IMG/VR virus record: IMGVR_UViG_3300042922_001475 | Location: 1 to 64,000 of that record | From: a virus | Direction: 5' to 3' (one strand) | Length of the DNA stretch: 64,000 nucleotides | Shown: in pieces, positions 23,524-31,306 of the stretch | How positions within the stretch are numbered: the stretch's first letter is position 1 | Layout of the letters: every line of letters starts with the position of its first letter | The notes under the pieces: generated by a model | The model's input: only the letters and a program-made list of their open reading frames with translations | What the model was told of the DNA's origin: nothing | Database searches by the model: none | Program-made: the position numbers and the translations under genes

Positions 23524-23721
23524 TTATATGGTATAGAAAAGTTCAGCTTGTGAGTCGTAGCACATATCAGGAAGACCTAGCTCATCTGGATCGTCACTAT
23601 AGTAGAGAAAGTATGGAAGTATAGTACTACCCCCTACCACTTCAACTATCTTGTTGAAGTCTCTATTATAGATACCTGTGATTCTAACTAGATCACCCTT
23701 TTTAAAACACGTGCCTATCAC
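23524..23721 (-). CDS. GDLV-FT family small protein, 65 aa
   Basis: GTG start overlapping the upstream stop by 1 nt (TAGTG). FKKGDLVRITGIYNRDFNKI ... QAELFYTI: FT replaced by FYT. Lies between the two NAD genes. Confidence 0.8.
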   Translation of the reverse strand: MIGTCFKKGDLVRITGIYNRDFNKIVEVVGGSTILPYFLYYSDDPDELGLPDMCYDSQAELFYTI

Positions 23722-24776
23722 TAAACCTTCCGATTAACGAAGTAGTTGATAATGTGGTAGTGGTCTTCGAAGAACTTGTCTTCGTTACGACCAAGGTCAG
23801 ATAGAGGCATCCAGAAAGCCTTCTCAGCATCATCAGAACCCTTAACGTAGGGCAACTGACCATAACCTAGATCGAAGAAGTGACCGATAGTAATCGTTCT
23901 ACCTCTAAGAGATCTGAAGGGGTGAGCAAAGTTCTTGACTGCTTTAAGGCCAGCATCAAGCTCTTGCTTGGTGACCCTAATCTTAGTCTCTTCTTTTAGC
24001 TCACGAATGGCTGCTTCCTCTGGGAACTCGAACTGGCCCAAGAACCCACCAGGGATGGCGTATAGGCCCTTACCTGGATTAAGCTTACGCTGAACAACAA
24101 GTACATGACCTGATCTGATGACTACAGCATCAACTGTAGTAAACGTAACAGGGTAGGGCGTATTAGCCCAAGAAGCCTTGTAGTTCTTGTTGTATAGGTC
24201 CTCTGCGCCAAGATCTAGATAGCTCTGAGTCTTGCTGAACTCCAATAGGAAGTTAGCTACGGGTTCGGGAACTAGGCTAGCAACCTTAGCGTTGGTACCC
24301 CAAGCGAAGTATTCATCACGGACCTGAGTGGCGCTGACCTTGAGCTTAACGTGAATCTCTTCGTAGGTCCACTGAGGGAACATGTTCAGGTAATACGTGC
24401 TCTCATCTCTATCAGCCCCAAAGAGACAGATGTCTTTAGGTAGGGCTCTAGTCTTAATATCATCAGGATCATGGAAACGGTTAACAATATTCTGCACCGC
24501 ACCTTGGACTTCAGCGACCCATGTAATGTCACTATTAAAATGATCTCTGACGGGCACATACTCTACTCGTTGATTCTGTTCAAGAGTTAGTGAAGCACTA
24601 ATCATCCTGGCTCTATCTTCCCAAGTCCAAGGGTTCTTGATAGAGGGGGCAGAATAACTGGACCCAAGAACAACAATAACGCGGTCGCACTTCTTTAGAG
24701 CTGCATCCACGTTGAGTAGGTGTGCGTTATGAAAGGGTTGAAAGCGTCCGATGAGGACCCCAAACTTGAAGGGCAC
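23721..24776 (-). CDS. nadM: bifunctional NMN adenylyltransferase / Nudix hydrolase, 351 aa
   Basis: N-terminal nucleotidyltransferase domain (1-175): GVLIGRFQPFHNAHLLNV with the HxxH-type H(N)AH motif, and KVSATQVRDEYF (ISSTxxR-like). C-terminal Nudix domain (205-350): GGFLGQFEFPEEAAIRELKE and ETKI, with Lys in place of the last box Gly. Converts NMN plus ATP to NAD; the Nudix half probably acts on ADP-ribose, as in the known NadM-Nudix fusions. GTG start with CCACGGAGG upstream; the same CCACGGAGG box precedes nadV. Confidence 0.95.
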   Translation of the reverse strand: MPFKFGVLIGRFQPFHNAHLLNVDAALKKCDRVIVVLGSSYSAPSIKNPWTWEDRARMISASLTLEQNQRVEYVPVRDHFNSDITWVAEVQGAVQNIVNRFHDPDDIKTRALPKDICLFGADRDESTYYLNMFPQWTYEEIHVKLKVSATQVRDEYFAWGTNAKVASLVPEPVANFLLEFSKTQSYLDLGAEDLYNKNYKASWANTPYPVTFTTVDAVVIRSGHVLVVQRKLNPGKGLYAIPGGFLGQFEFPEEAAIRELKEETKIRVTKQELDAGLKAVKNFAHPFRSLRGRTITIGHFFDLGYGQLPYVKGSDDAEKAFWMPLSDLGRNEDKFFEDHYHIINYFVNRKV

Positions 24777-24846
24777 GATATTAACCTCCGTGGTTATTTT
24801 GTCTTAGCTCCTCTCTGGAGCATGGTATAAATTTATCACAAACTTC

Positions 24847-25038
24847 TTAGATTGTAAAGATAGGTGTTAGGTATTCTGGTTTAACTGAGGTCCAACCACC
24901 ATCAGCATACTTGACACTATATCTCAAGAATTCACCAACCTTAGGTGCGTAGACGATCTCTACGATCTCGCCATTATGTTCGTACTCATAAGGGAATTGA
25001 ATTATAGCTAGATCGCCAACGTTAAATTGTAAAGACAA
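24847..25038 (-). CDS. GDLV-FT array member, 63 aa (last in array)
   Basis: TTG start inside the end of the upstream paralog (17-nt overlap), with GAGG six or seven bases before it. MSLQFNVGDLAIIQF ... LTPIFTI. GDLV is GDLA here. Confidence 0.83.
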   Translation of the reverse strand: MSLQFNVGDLAIIQFPYEYEHNGEIVEIVYAPKVGEFLRYSVKYADGGWTSVKPEYLTPIFTI

Positions 25039-25222
25039 GTTCTACCTCATTATCGAAGTAATAGTTGTCCCACAGTCCTAGTTCTTCCTGTTCTTCATAA
25101 GAGCAGTAGACACCACCAGATATAACATAATCGACCTTAAAGATCTTACCGATATTTTCGGTTACGTCCTGATAGTCAGACCTAACAATAACTACCAGAT
25201 CTCCTGGTTTAAACTTACTCAT
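25022..25222 (-). CDS. GDLV-FT array member, 66 aa
   Basis: ATG start, ATGA overlap with upstream paralog. MSKFKPGDLVVIVRSDYQDV ... NEVELVFTI; shares GKIFKV(D) and an acidic EEQEELGLWDNYYF block with its array neighbours. Confidence 0.85.
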   Translation of the reverse strand: MSKFKPGDLVVIVRSDYQDVTENIGKIFKVDYVISGGVYCSYEEQEELGLWDNYYFDNEVELVFTI

Positions 25223-25422
25223 GTAGTGAAAACTAACTCTATCTCATCAAAGCGGTAGAAGTCTACAGCTAGTTTTAGTTCATCCATCTCTCTAACAGAG
25301 ACATAAATGCCATCGCTTTCGACATCAGCAACCCTTACTATCTTATCTTTATCTAGAGGATTATAGTCTAAGTCGGGATTGGAGATAGTTACCAGATCAC
25401 CTATTTTATATTGTGAATACAA
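25219..25422 (-). CDS. GDLV-FT array member, 67 aa
   Basis: TTG start nested 17 nt in the upstream paralog. MYSQYKIGDLVTISNPDLDY ... DEIELVFTT. Confidence 0.85.
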   Translation of the reverse strand: MYSQYKIGDLVTISNPDLDYNPLDKDKIVRVADVESDGIYVSVREMDELKLAVDFYRFDEIELVFTT

Positions 25423-25609
25423 GTTGTAACTCTCTAAAAGAGTAGTAAGATAAAGTAAGCCCTACAGCCTTCTGCTCTTCTGGGTCTACCCACACCCCGT
25501 TTGTAACCACCCTACCAGCTTTAAAGATCTTACCTTGGTCTTCAGGATTATAATCCTGGTCGGCGTTAACTATGATTACGAGGTCACCGGTTCTAAATGG
25601 TAAAGACAA
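25406..25609 (-). CDS. GDLV-FT array member, 67 aa
   Basis: TTG start nested 17 nt in upstream paralog, GAGG before it. MSLPFRTGDLVIIVNADQDY ... RELQLVFTI; shares the (Y)NPxDxxKI block with the 25219 gene, so these two are sister copies. Confidence 0.85.
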   Translation of the reverse strand: MSLPFRTGDLVIIVNADQDYNPEDQGKIFKAGRVVTNGVWVDPEEQKAVGLTLSYYSFRELQLVFTI

Positions 25610-25793
25610 GTTCTACCTCGTGAAAGTAATAAAAGACATCAACTAAATCTTTAGAGTCTTCAGCAAAGCTATCAGCATAGACGCCCTTAGCATTCATCTT
25701 ATCTATTCTAAAGATCTTACCTAGATCTTCCAGAGCATCTGGCTCTGTGTGTACGATGACTACCAGGTCACCAACTTTAAACTGTGAAGACAA
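25593..25793 (-). CDS. GDLV-FT array member, 66 aa
   Basis: TTG start nested 17 nt, GAGG upstream. MSSQFKVGDLVVIVHTEPDA ... HEVELVFTI, with LEDLGKIFRIDKMNAKGVYA. Confidence 0.85.
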   Translation of the reverse strand: MSSQFKVGDLVVIVHTEPDALEDLGKIFRIDKMNAKGVYADSFAEDSKDLVDVFYYFHEVELVFTI

Positions 25794-25977
25794 GCTCTAC
25801 CTCAGTAAAGAAAAAGTAAGAGCAGGTAAGCTCCGCATAGGACTCATCGTCACTGTCTGCCCAAACTCCATCACGGTCAATGTCCCTTATCTTAAAGATC
25901 TTATCTTTATCCCGCACATACTCAGGTTCTGGTTTTGAGATGATCACTAGATCACCTGCTTTAAATTGTGAAGACAA
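25777..25977 (-). CDS. GDLV-FT array member, 66 aa
   Basis: TTG start nested 17 nt. MSSQFKAGDLVIISKPEPEY ... TEVELVFTV, with KDKIFKIRDIDRDGVWADSD. Confidence 0.85.
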   Translation of the reverse strand: MSSQFKAGDLVIISKPEPEYVRDKDKIFKIRDIDRDGVWADSDDESYAELTCSYFFFTEVELVFTV

Positions 25978-26164
25978 GCTCTAATTCATCCGGATAGTAA
26001 GCGTCGTGTAGCCCTAGAGATTCAATCTCTTCATCTTTAGGGTATACGTCGCCATCGTGAGGATCTATAGAGTCAATGATAAAGATCTTACCTTTATCAT
26101 CTAAGGCATCCTCTCTTGGAGTAACAATTGATACCAGGTCACCTGGTTTATAATGTGAAGACAA
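25961..26164 (-). CDS. GDLV-FT array member, 67 aa
   Basis: TTG start nested 17 nt. MSSHYKPGDLVSIVTPREDA ... PDELELVFTI, with DDKGKIFIIDSIDPHDGDVY. Confidence 0.85.
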   Translation of the reverse strand: MSSHYKPGDLVSIVTPREDALDDKGKIFIIDSIDPHDGDVYPKDEEIESLGLHDAYYPDELELVFTI

Positions 26165-26360
26165 GTTCTAACTCTTTTATGAAATAATAAGAATGACCAA
26201 GTTTAAGGCTCATGCGTTCTTCTGTTGAAGGATAAATCCATATTCTGGTTCCATCTTCATACAAGTAATCAACTCTAAATATCTTACCCACGTCTTCAGA
26301 TATAGCAGTTTTACAATCAATTAATATTACAAGGTCGCCGACCTTAAAGGGTGAAGACAA
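26148..26360 (-). CDS. GDLV-FT array member, 70 aa
   Basis: TTG start nested 17 nt. MSSPFKVGDLVILIDCKTAI ... KELELVFTL, with SEDVGKIFRVDYLYEDGTRI. Confidence 0.85.
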   Translation of the reverse strand: MSSPFKVGDLVILIDCKTAISEDVGKIFRVDYLYEDGTRIWIYPSTEERMSLKLGHSYYFIKELELVFTL

Positions 26361-26745
26361 GTTCTAATGATCCTGGTTTGTATGATGGAGTAATGATATT
26401 ACCCCACTTACCGGTAAATCTAAGTACATAGGGATATAGTGGCCTCTTAGTGTCCACATTGTGTACAGGATGTATCTGGCCATAGTAATCACTACCCTCA
26501 AGAGTAATCATAACTAGGTCCCCTGTATTGATCTCAGAAAGCTCTAGCTTGTATCTCTCGATACGAGATAGCATCATGTCATAGTCTGCTACTTGACTAG
26601 AATAGTAACTAGAGTGGTCCCAATACTGAACGTGTCTAGTTAGGTTGTTAAACCGATCATAAGTCTTTAGTATCTTATCTACACAGAAACCCTTACCAGG
26701 GTTAGTCTTAGAGATCCAGAGTTGGCCTTTGACTAGCTTGATCAT
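26344..26745 (-). CDS. two-module GDLV-FT array member, 133 aa
   Basis: N-terminal module (1-70) with VKGQLWISKTNPGKGFCVDK, then a GDLV module (INTGDLVMITLEGSDYYGQI ... SLELVFTL). Same two-module layout as the next gene upstream. ATGA overlap with it. Confidence 0.85.
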   Translation of the reverse strand: MIKLVKGQLWISKTNPGKGFCVDKILKTYDRFNNLTRHVQYWDHSSYYSSQVADYDMMLSRIERYKLELSEINTGDLVMITLEGSDYYGQIHPVHNVDTKRPLYPYVLRFTGKWGNIITPSYKPGSLELVFTL

Positions 26746-27155
26746 ACACTAAAGAGCCTTCTAACCTTGGCAACTTCAGTAATCACGTCAATCATAACAC
26801 CATTATAACTCTTTACCTTAGAGCCGGTCTTAAGTACAAAGGGAGCATTAGGTCGCCCTAGCTGCACCTTCTTTACTTCCAGAATCTTACCCTTATGGGT
26901 TCCGTTATCTAGTACTTCTACTAGGTCACCTACATTGATATTATCTGTGTATAGGTGCATGTTAAAGCCATTGATACGATTAACTACTTTGTGTTGGGAT
27001 ACCCAGTACCCCTTCATACCTGTAACCTGAGCCCACTCTTCATACTGATTGGTTACGGGATGGATGTTAGACTTAACATCATGTATGTAAATATTATAAC
27101 TTGGGTCTTTTGGGTGTAACCATAACTGGCCGCCCTTTAGATCTGATTTCTTCAT
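26742..27155 (-). CDS. two-module GDLV-FT array member, 137 aa
   Basis: N-terminal module LKGGQLWLHPKDPSYNIYIH followed by NVGDLVEVLDNGTHKGKILE; ends KVRRLFSV, where the usual FT is FS. The extra module is paralogous to that of the 133-aa protein. Confidence 0.83.
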   Translation of the reverse strand: MKKSDLKGGQLWLHPKDPSYNIYIHDVKSNIHPVTNQYEEWAQVTGMKGYWVSQHKVVNRINGFNMHLYTDNINVGDLVEVLDNGTHKGKILEVKKVQLGRPNAPFVLKTGSKVKSYNGVMIDVITEVAKVRRLFSV

Positions 27156-27352
27156 GTTGTAAATATTACTTCTAGTGCGCTGGGGTAGAATCCAGTTTGA
27201 GACCCATCAGGAAACTTTACCCATACTGAAACGTACGTATCATAGCCTCCAACGTTGATACCTCTATGAATACTTATTACTTCTGCTATCTGACCACGCC
27301 ACTTACTGTGCGGATAATTGACCTGTACTAGGTCACCCCTATTAATATTCAT
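27152..27352 (-). CDS. GDLV-FT array member, 66 aa
   Basis: ATG start, ATGA overlap. MNINRGDLVQVNYPHSKWRG QIAEVISI in the middle, end ALEVIFTT. Confidence 0.85.
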   Translation of the reverse strand: MNINRGDLVQVNYPHSKWRGQIAEVISIHRGINVGGYDTYVSVWVKFPDGSQTGFYPSALEVIFTT

Positions 27353-27552
27353 ACCGTAAATACTATCTCATAATCACTACCATCTAGTAGCAGTACACCA
27401 CTATCGGTCTTAACCCATATTCTAGGTTGGTCACCGCTCCTGCTGGTCATGATAAATGCTAAATTCTTAACTTCGTAGATTCTACCAAAGTGTTGCTCAA
27501 TGTAAGCGTATGTACCTGTAACTTGTACTAGGTCTCCAGGGCTAGGCGTCAT
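27349..27552 (-). CDS. GDLV-FT array member, 67 aa
   Basis: MTPSPGDLVQVTGTYAYIEQ ... SDYEIVFTV, with HFGRIYEVKNLA. ATGA overlap with the upstream paralog. Confidence 0.85.
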   Translation of the reverse strand: MTPSPGDLVQVTGTYAYIEQHFGRIYEVKNLAFIMTSRSGDQPRIWVKTDSGVLLLDGSDYEIVFTV

Positions 27553-27749
27553 ACTGTAAATACCACTTCGTACTGTCCTTTAGTAAGGTACAGACTAGCT
27601 TTACCGTCTAAACAGCCACACCATACATAGATGGCCCCTACCGGGTTTACTGATGCGTTTCTTATCTCTAAAATCTCACCTACGTGACTACCGTCATCGG
27701 TGCTTAATACTCTGACTAGATCTTTCATACCGTAAACAATACTTCCCAC
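27549..27749 (-). CDS. GDLV-FT array member, 66 aa
   Basis: Start at 27749 overlaps the upstream paralog by 25 nt; ATG 27728 (MKDLVRVLSTDDG) is the alternative start and would shorten it by seven residues. Shares VWCGCLDGKASLYLTKGQYE and VVFTV with the 27725 gene's CDCFDGADSF block: sister copies. Confidence 0.8.
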   Translation of the reverse strand: MGSIVYGMKDLVRVLSTDDGSHVGEILEIRNASVNPVGAIYVWCGCLDGKASLYLTKGQYEVVFTV

Positions 27750-27925
27750 TCAAAGACTTCTACAAAGCTATCAGCTCCATCAAAACAGTCACAATTAGCG
27801 TAGACTTTATTCTCAGAGGTAATAGTGTGTACTATTAGAAGTTCACCAGCATGACAGTTATCATCTTCACAGTAGATAACTCGAATGATATCCCCTACTT
27901 TGGGAATTGCGTTATTATTATCCAT
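27725..27925 (-). CDS. GDLV-FT array member, 66 aa
   Basis: MDNNNAIPKVGDIIRVIYCE ... FEWEVLFTV. Three Cys (YCEDDNCHAG, NCDCFDG). The motif is GDII instead of GDLV. Confidence 0.83.
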   Translation of the reverse strand: MDNNNAIPKVGDIIRVIYCEDDNCHAGELLIVHTITSENKVYANCDCFDGADSFVEVFEWEVLFTV

Positions 27926-27935
27926 TGATTAAAAA

Positions 27936-28112
27936 CTACTTAGTAAAAATGATATCCAACTCTCTTGGATAATAAAAAGCGTCATATACCCCACTAGGGT
28001 ATCTTATCTCTACATATATCTGACCACTATAGACTGCACTATCAATCCAAGCCTGTACTTCGAATATCTCACCAGTAGCTTTTAGTACTACCAAGTCACC
28101 ATTATTAATCAT
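27936..28112 (-). CDS. GDLV-FT array member, 58 aa
   Basis: Shortest member. MINNGDLVVLKATGEIFEVQ ... PRELDIIFTK, ATGA overlap with the first gene of the array. Confidence 0.8.
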   Translation of the reverse strand: MINNGDLVVLKATGEIFEVQAWIDSAVYSGQIYVEIRYPSGVYDAFYYPRELDIIFTK

Positions 28113-28300
28113 AGTGTGAAGGCTAACTCGAACTCGTTCTCATAGAAGTACATCAGCTTCTCTCGGATGTAGTATCTAGCCTGTACAACACCTAGAACCT
28201 CGCACTCATCTAAAGATTCTACAGTGTATACACCTTTAAAGTTATCTTTAAGTTTGCCATATGTGATGACTATTAGGTCACCTATGTTTGCTTTGTTCAT
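28109..28300 (-). CDS. GDLV-FT array member, 63 aa (first in array)
   Basis: MNKANIGDLIVITYGKLKDN ... NEFELAFTL. Follows a perfect GGGGAGCC/GGCTCCCC palindrome (28311-28330) that overlaps the stop of the DUF4326 gene and could act as a weak terminator. Confidence 0.85.
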   Translation of the reverse strand: MNKANIGDLIVITYGKLKDNFKGVYTVESLDECEVLGVVQARYYIREKLMYFYENEFELAFTL

Positions 28301-28328
28301 AAACTTATTAAGGGGAGCCTAGGCTCCC

Positions 28329-28631
28329 CTATTGATCTTCCAGTACTTCTTTGATGACATCACCATGACATGCTAGTGGGGCACACCAGCATACTAGGTT
28401 AGCATCTTTGGGGATGGACTTGAGAGCAGTCAACACAAGAGGGTCCTTGTCCTGGATTCTCTTAAGTAGCCACTTCTTGTACAGCTCTACTGATTCCTCA
28501 CGAGACTCAGTCTTGAACTTAGCCAAGGTATTGTCTTTGTGAGAGTAGGGATTACCTAGAGGACTAGGCCGTCCAATGTAGAAGTCTTTAGGAGTACCCT
28601 TGTGGGTACGCTTATTGACTACTGTTATCAT
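28329..28631 (-). CDS. DUF4326 protein, 100 aa
   Basis: TVVNKRTHKGTPKDFYIGRP followed by SPLGNPYSHK and NLVCWCAPLACHGDVI near the C-terminus. The N- and C-terminal blocks, (I/Y)GRPSPLGNP and CWCxPxxCHGD, define DUF4326, common in phages and bacteria, function not established. Overlaps the upstream gene by 4 nt. Confidence 0.93.
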   Translation of the reverse strand: MITVVNKRTHKGTPKDFYIGRPSPLGNPYSHKDNTLAKFKTESREESVELYKKWLLKRIQDKDPLVLTALKSIPKDANLVCWCAPLACHGDVIKEVLEDQ

Positions 28632-29008
28632 TGGGACTTGACCATGTTGGTGATGGTCTTGATGGCATAGTACTCAGGGTTGATGGCTTTTAGGGCATTG
28701 TCAGCTGCACAGGACAGAAACACAAAGGATATCAGTCCTATGATTGCAGCTAATACTCCTAGCCCTATGCACATACCCAAGAAGTCGTACCTATCGTTAT
28801 CCTTCCACACGCTGCTGATAGTTTTGATGCATATGACGATTAGCCAGATACATACCACAACGGCAGCTAGCTGGATGATCCCGTATACGATTCCTTCGGC
28901 CACCATCTGGCGGACGAGAACTTCGTATACGTGGTGAGCTGCTACACCAAGCTTCTGGGCTAAGGCTTCGATTGTCTTAGTGAGATGCTCTTGTAAGGCT
29001 TTGTCCAT
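28628..29008 (-). CDS. membrane protein, 126 aa
   Basis: ATG 29008 with AGAAAGG. Amphipathic N-terminus, two transmembrane helices (about residues 42-65 and 78-105), short C-terminal tail. Holin-like topology is possible but nothing specific supports lysis. Confidence 0.8.
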   Translation of the reverse strand: MDKALQEHLTKTIEALAQKLGVAAHHVYEVLVRQMVAEGIVYGIIQLAAVVVCIWLIVICIKTISSVWKDNDRYDFLGMCIGLGVLAAIIGLISFVFLSCAADNALKAINPEYYAIKTITNMVKSQ

Positions 29009-29171
29009 GGGTAACCTTTCTTTGATAGATGCTTCTCAGATGAGCCAATAGTTGCTGGTGTATTCTGTAACACTCACAATTCTTGGTCTTGTAGAAGCAG
29101 TTGTTGCGGGCATGCATAGCATTGTTGAGATGCCGTTTACGGTAATTCTTGTAGAATTCTTTGTTAGCCAT
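28977..29171 (-). CDS. small basic Cys protein, 64 aa
   Basis: ATG 29171 with AGAAAGAAACTCC. NNAMHARNNCFYKTKNCECY: His/Cys cluster, basic. Overlaps the membrane-protein gene by 32 nt, so its last residues may be fortuitous. Confidence 0.6.
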   Translation of the reverse strand: MANKEFYKNYRKRHLNNAMHARNNCFYKTKNCECYRIHQQLLAHLRSIYQRKVTHGQSLTRASH

Positions 29172-29232
29172 GGAGTTTCTTTCTATCTCTGAAATAGTGC
29201 TAATGGGAATTGAGTCCTAAGGAACCGTTCAG

Positions 29233-29263
29233 TTAAAAAGAGAGTAAATAAATACTCTCTTTT
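29233..29263 (-). terminator. rho-independent terminator
   Basis: Minus strand AAAGAGAGTA/TACTCTCTTT with loop of six bases followed by TTTAAC; it also works as a palindrome on plus. Ends the TctA-like gene. Confidence 0.85.
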
Positions 29264-30512
29264 ATAGACCAAATAGATTGTTAAGTGTAGGGACCAAATC
29301 CAGATAGTAGAACACCAGAGGAATAGCCAGACACCCGAACATAACCTGTTGAGGTAGTTCAAGCTTACGGCATATCAAGCTGATGATAACACCGGGAATG
29401 GTAGCAAGCACAGCTACTGTATGATTACCAACAAGAGTGAGACTAAATACAGACATGACAAGCAGGAATCCACTAGTCATTCTTATAGGAAGTTTCTGTG
29501 CCACTTGGATGTATGGCATTGTAATCTTCTTGGTAATAACAGACCCAGCAGCAAGACTAGCAACCATACACACTACTAAGAGAGCAATGGTAATCGGTTC
29601 AGTCTTAATACTGGGAACTATGCGACCCAATAGAACAGCTTCACCTGAGCGACCAATACCTAAGGTCATGATTAAGAGAATAGCAGTGATACTATTAGCA
29701 GCTTGAGCAGCAGCAGATGCATACACATACTTCTCATCAGATGTAAGCTTATGCGTAAACAGAGTGATGAAACTAGAGGTACCAAGACCAGCTAAGAATC
29801 CTGTTGAACTACCAACAAGAGCACCAATGACAGCTAAGTCTCTGGGCATCTCAGGTATAGGAAGCTTGAACTGTTTCTTAATCCTGGACTTAGTATCCAT
29901 CATAGCTGTGACTAGCATGGGGATGGCAATCAGACCGTTAAGAATCGGGAGCAGAGAGTGCTCGTTGCCACGAAGAAGAGGATGGTGTAGGACAATATAT
30001 CCATAGAGTCCGGTGGTCATGAGACCTAGGAAAGTTAGTATAGCGTTCTTACTTTGAACACAGGTATAGATAATCCAGATGAAGATGACTACAATAGCCA
30101 TCGGCTTGATGACGCTTTGCATCATTTCCAAGAGAGAACCTTGTACGATAGCAGACAGTGTAGCGAGAATAGCAACAATGATAGTAATCACGTGCATACT
30201 ACTATCGATAGCATCAATCTGTAGCCGTAGAGCTGTTAGGCCTTTGCCTTTGGATGTCATCCTCAGGACGGGATCTTGGCCATCCATATTGGTTGACGCC
30301 ACTGGATGGAAGGTACCTGCTAGACAATGTGTGTAGATACCAGTACAAGCAGCAGATATGATGAATACTGCTGTATTAACTGGACCGAATCCAGCAGATA
30401 GACTTCCAGCCAGTAGCAACAGGATTAATGTCGAGTGAAGACCCGGCACTAATCCTGTTATGGTTCCGAGTAGGATGCCTGCCCCTAAGAAGGCTAGCTC
30501 CACACCCCGCAC
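29262..30512 (-). CDS. TctA-like (DUF112/COG1784-type) membrane protein, 416 aa
   Basis: About ten transmembrane segments. GLVPGLHSTLILLLLAGSLS at residues 20-40 and GLGTSSFITLFTHKLTSDEK at about 240-260 are the repeated G-x-x-P/S-G half-motifs of the tripartite tricarboxylate carrier permease (TctA) superfamily. The overall pattern is closest to the DUF112-type proteins without the Tct partners. GTG start overlaps the upstream gene. No periplasmic TctC or small TctB partner gene is nearby. An integral transporter of this size is unusual in a phage; likely host-derived. Substrate unknown. Confidence 0.85.
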   Translation of the reverse strand: MRGVELAFLGAGILLGTITGLVPGLHSTLILLLLAGSLSAGFGPVNTAVFIISAACTGIYTHCLAGTFHPVASTNMDGQDPVLRMTSKGKGLTALRLQIDAIDSSMHVITIIVAILATLSAIVQGSLLEMMQSVIKPMAIVVIFIWIIYTCVQSKNAILTFLGLMTTGLYGYIVLHHPLLRGNEHSLLPILNGLIAIPMLVTAMMDTKSRIKKQFKLPIPEMPRDLAVIGALVGSSTGFLAGLGTSSFITLFTHKLTSDEKYVYASAAAQAANSITAILLIMTLGIGRSGEAVLLGRIVPSIKTEPITIALLVVCMVASLAAGSVITKKITMPYIQVAQKLPIRMTSGFLLVMSVFSLTLVGNHTVAVLATIPGVIISLICRKLELPQQVMFGCLAIPLVFYYLDLVPTLNNLFGL

Positions 30513-30922
30513 AGCTCAACAACGTTCTCAATCTTGAGCATGTTGACCATCTGGGACTGAGCGAGCTTGTTCATGGCATCGAGGACAGAGATGCCCGAGA
30601 TCACGAAGTCTTGGTCAGTGGACTTCAGGATGCCCTGCGCCACCAACTCTTTGTGGTAGTCGGGCTCAAGGTCAATGGCCCAGCAACGCTGATGCTTGAG
30701 CGAGAAGGTGTTCACGGGCTTGGTGGGCGTGACGGTACGCGAAGGACGGGGAGGATTGGGGATGCCCTGGAAGTACTGAGTGCGCTTCTCTTCGGGAGCA
30801 GGCAGCACGGTGGAAGCCTCTTTGGCCTCAACGGAAACTTCGGGAACAACAGCCACCTGAGGCTCGTTGTTGGACTCAACCGTAGCGGGAGCGGTAGGGA
30901 TCTGACCATCAATCGTCATCAT
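30494..30922 (-). CDS. hypothetical protein, 142 aa
   Basis: MMTIDGQIPTAPATVESNNE: Pro/Ala/Glu-rich disordered N-terminal 65 residues, then a compact domain (HQRCWAIDLEPDYHKELVAQ ... ISVLDAMNKLAQSQMVNML). GC-rich codon use as in the 35-49 kb block. Not recognised. Confidence 0.75.
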   Translation of the reverse strand: MMTIDGQIPTAPATVESNNEPQVAVVPEVSVEAKEASTVLPAPEEKRTQYFQGIPNPPRPSRTVTPTKPVNTFSLKHQRCWAIDLEPDYHKELVAQGILKSTDQDFVISGISVLDAMNKLAQSQMVNMLKIENVVELCGVWS

Positions 30923-30943
30923 CTTAAATATCTCCTAAACTTG

Positions 30944-31237
30944 TTACTCGCCAGCTTGAACTTTGCTAGCAAGGTCTTGGGTACGCCAGTCTTTCTTTAG
31001 TAGATTGAGAATCGTGAGAAGTTGAGCCATAGGCTCTGGAAGGTATGCGAGTTTCTCAGCACCAACACAGTTGGTCTTTGTCCCACGAATATGAGGATAG
31101 GCGATTACAATCCTGTAACCATCATTCCTTTTTGTACCATGAGCATCTTCAAACTGAACATTCTTGGCAAAGATATATCCCATGGAACCTGGATATTCCA
31201 ATAGAGTGATGTAGTCACTCACCTGGAAATCAGGCAT
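30944..31237 (-). CDS. hypothetical protein, 97 aa
   Basis: GGGAGG upstream of ATG 31237. MPDFQVSDYITLLEYPGSMG; small beta domain similar in size to the GDLV proteins but without their motifs. Confidence 0.75.
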   Translation of the reverse strand: MPDFQVSDYITLLEYPGSMGYIFAKNVQFEDAHGTKRNDGYRIVIAYPHIRGTKTNCVGAEKLAYLPEPMAQLLTILNLLKKDWRTQDLASKVQAGE

Positions 31238-31306
31238 CTGGAACCTCCCTTCTATTTGATACCTACAAGGGATATTAAGTAGTAATTAAGTAGGGTACGT
31301 AGGGGT

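Noticed and set aside
28628-29008. Holin call
   Set aside because: Two transmembrane helices alone are not enough and no endolysin gene is nearby.
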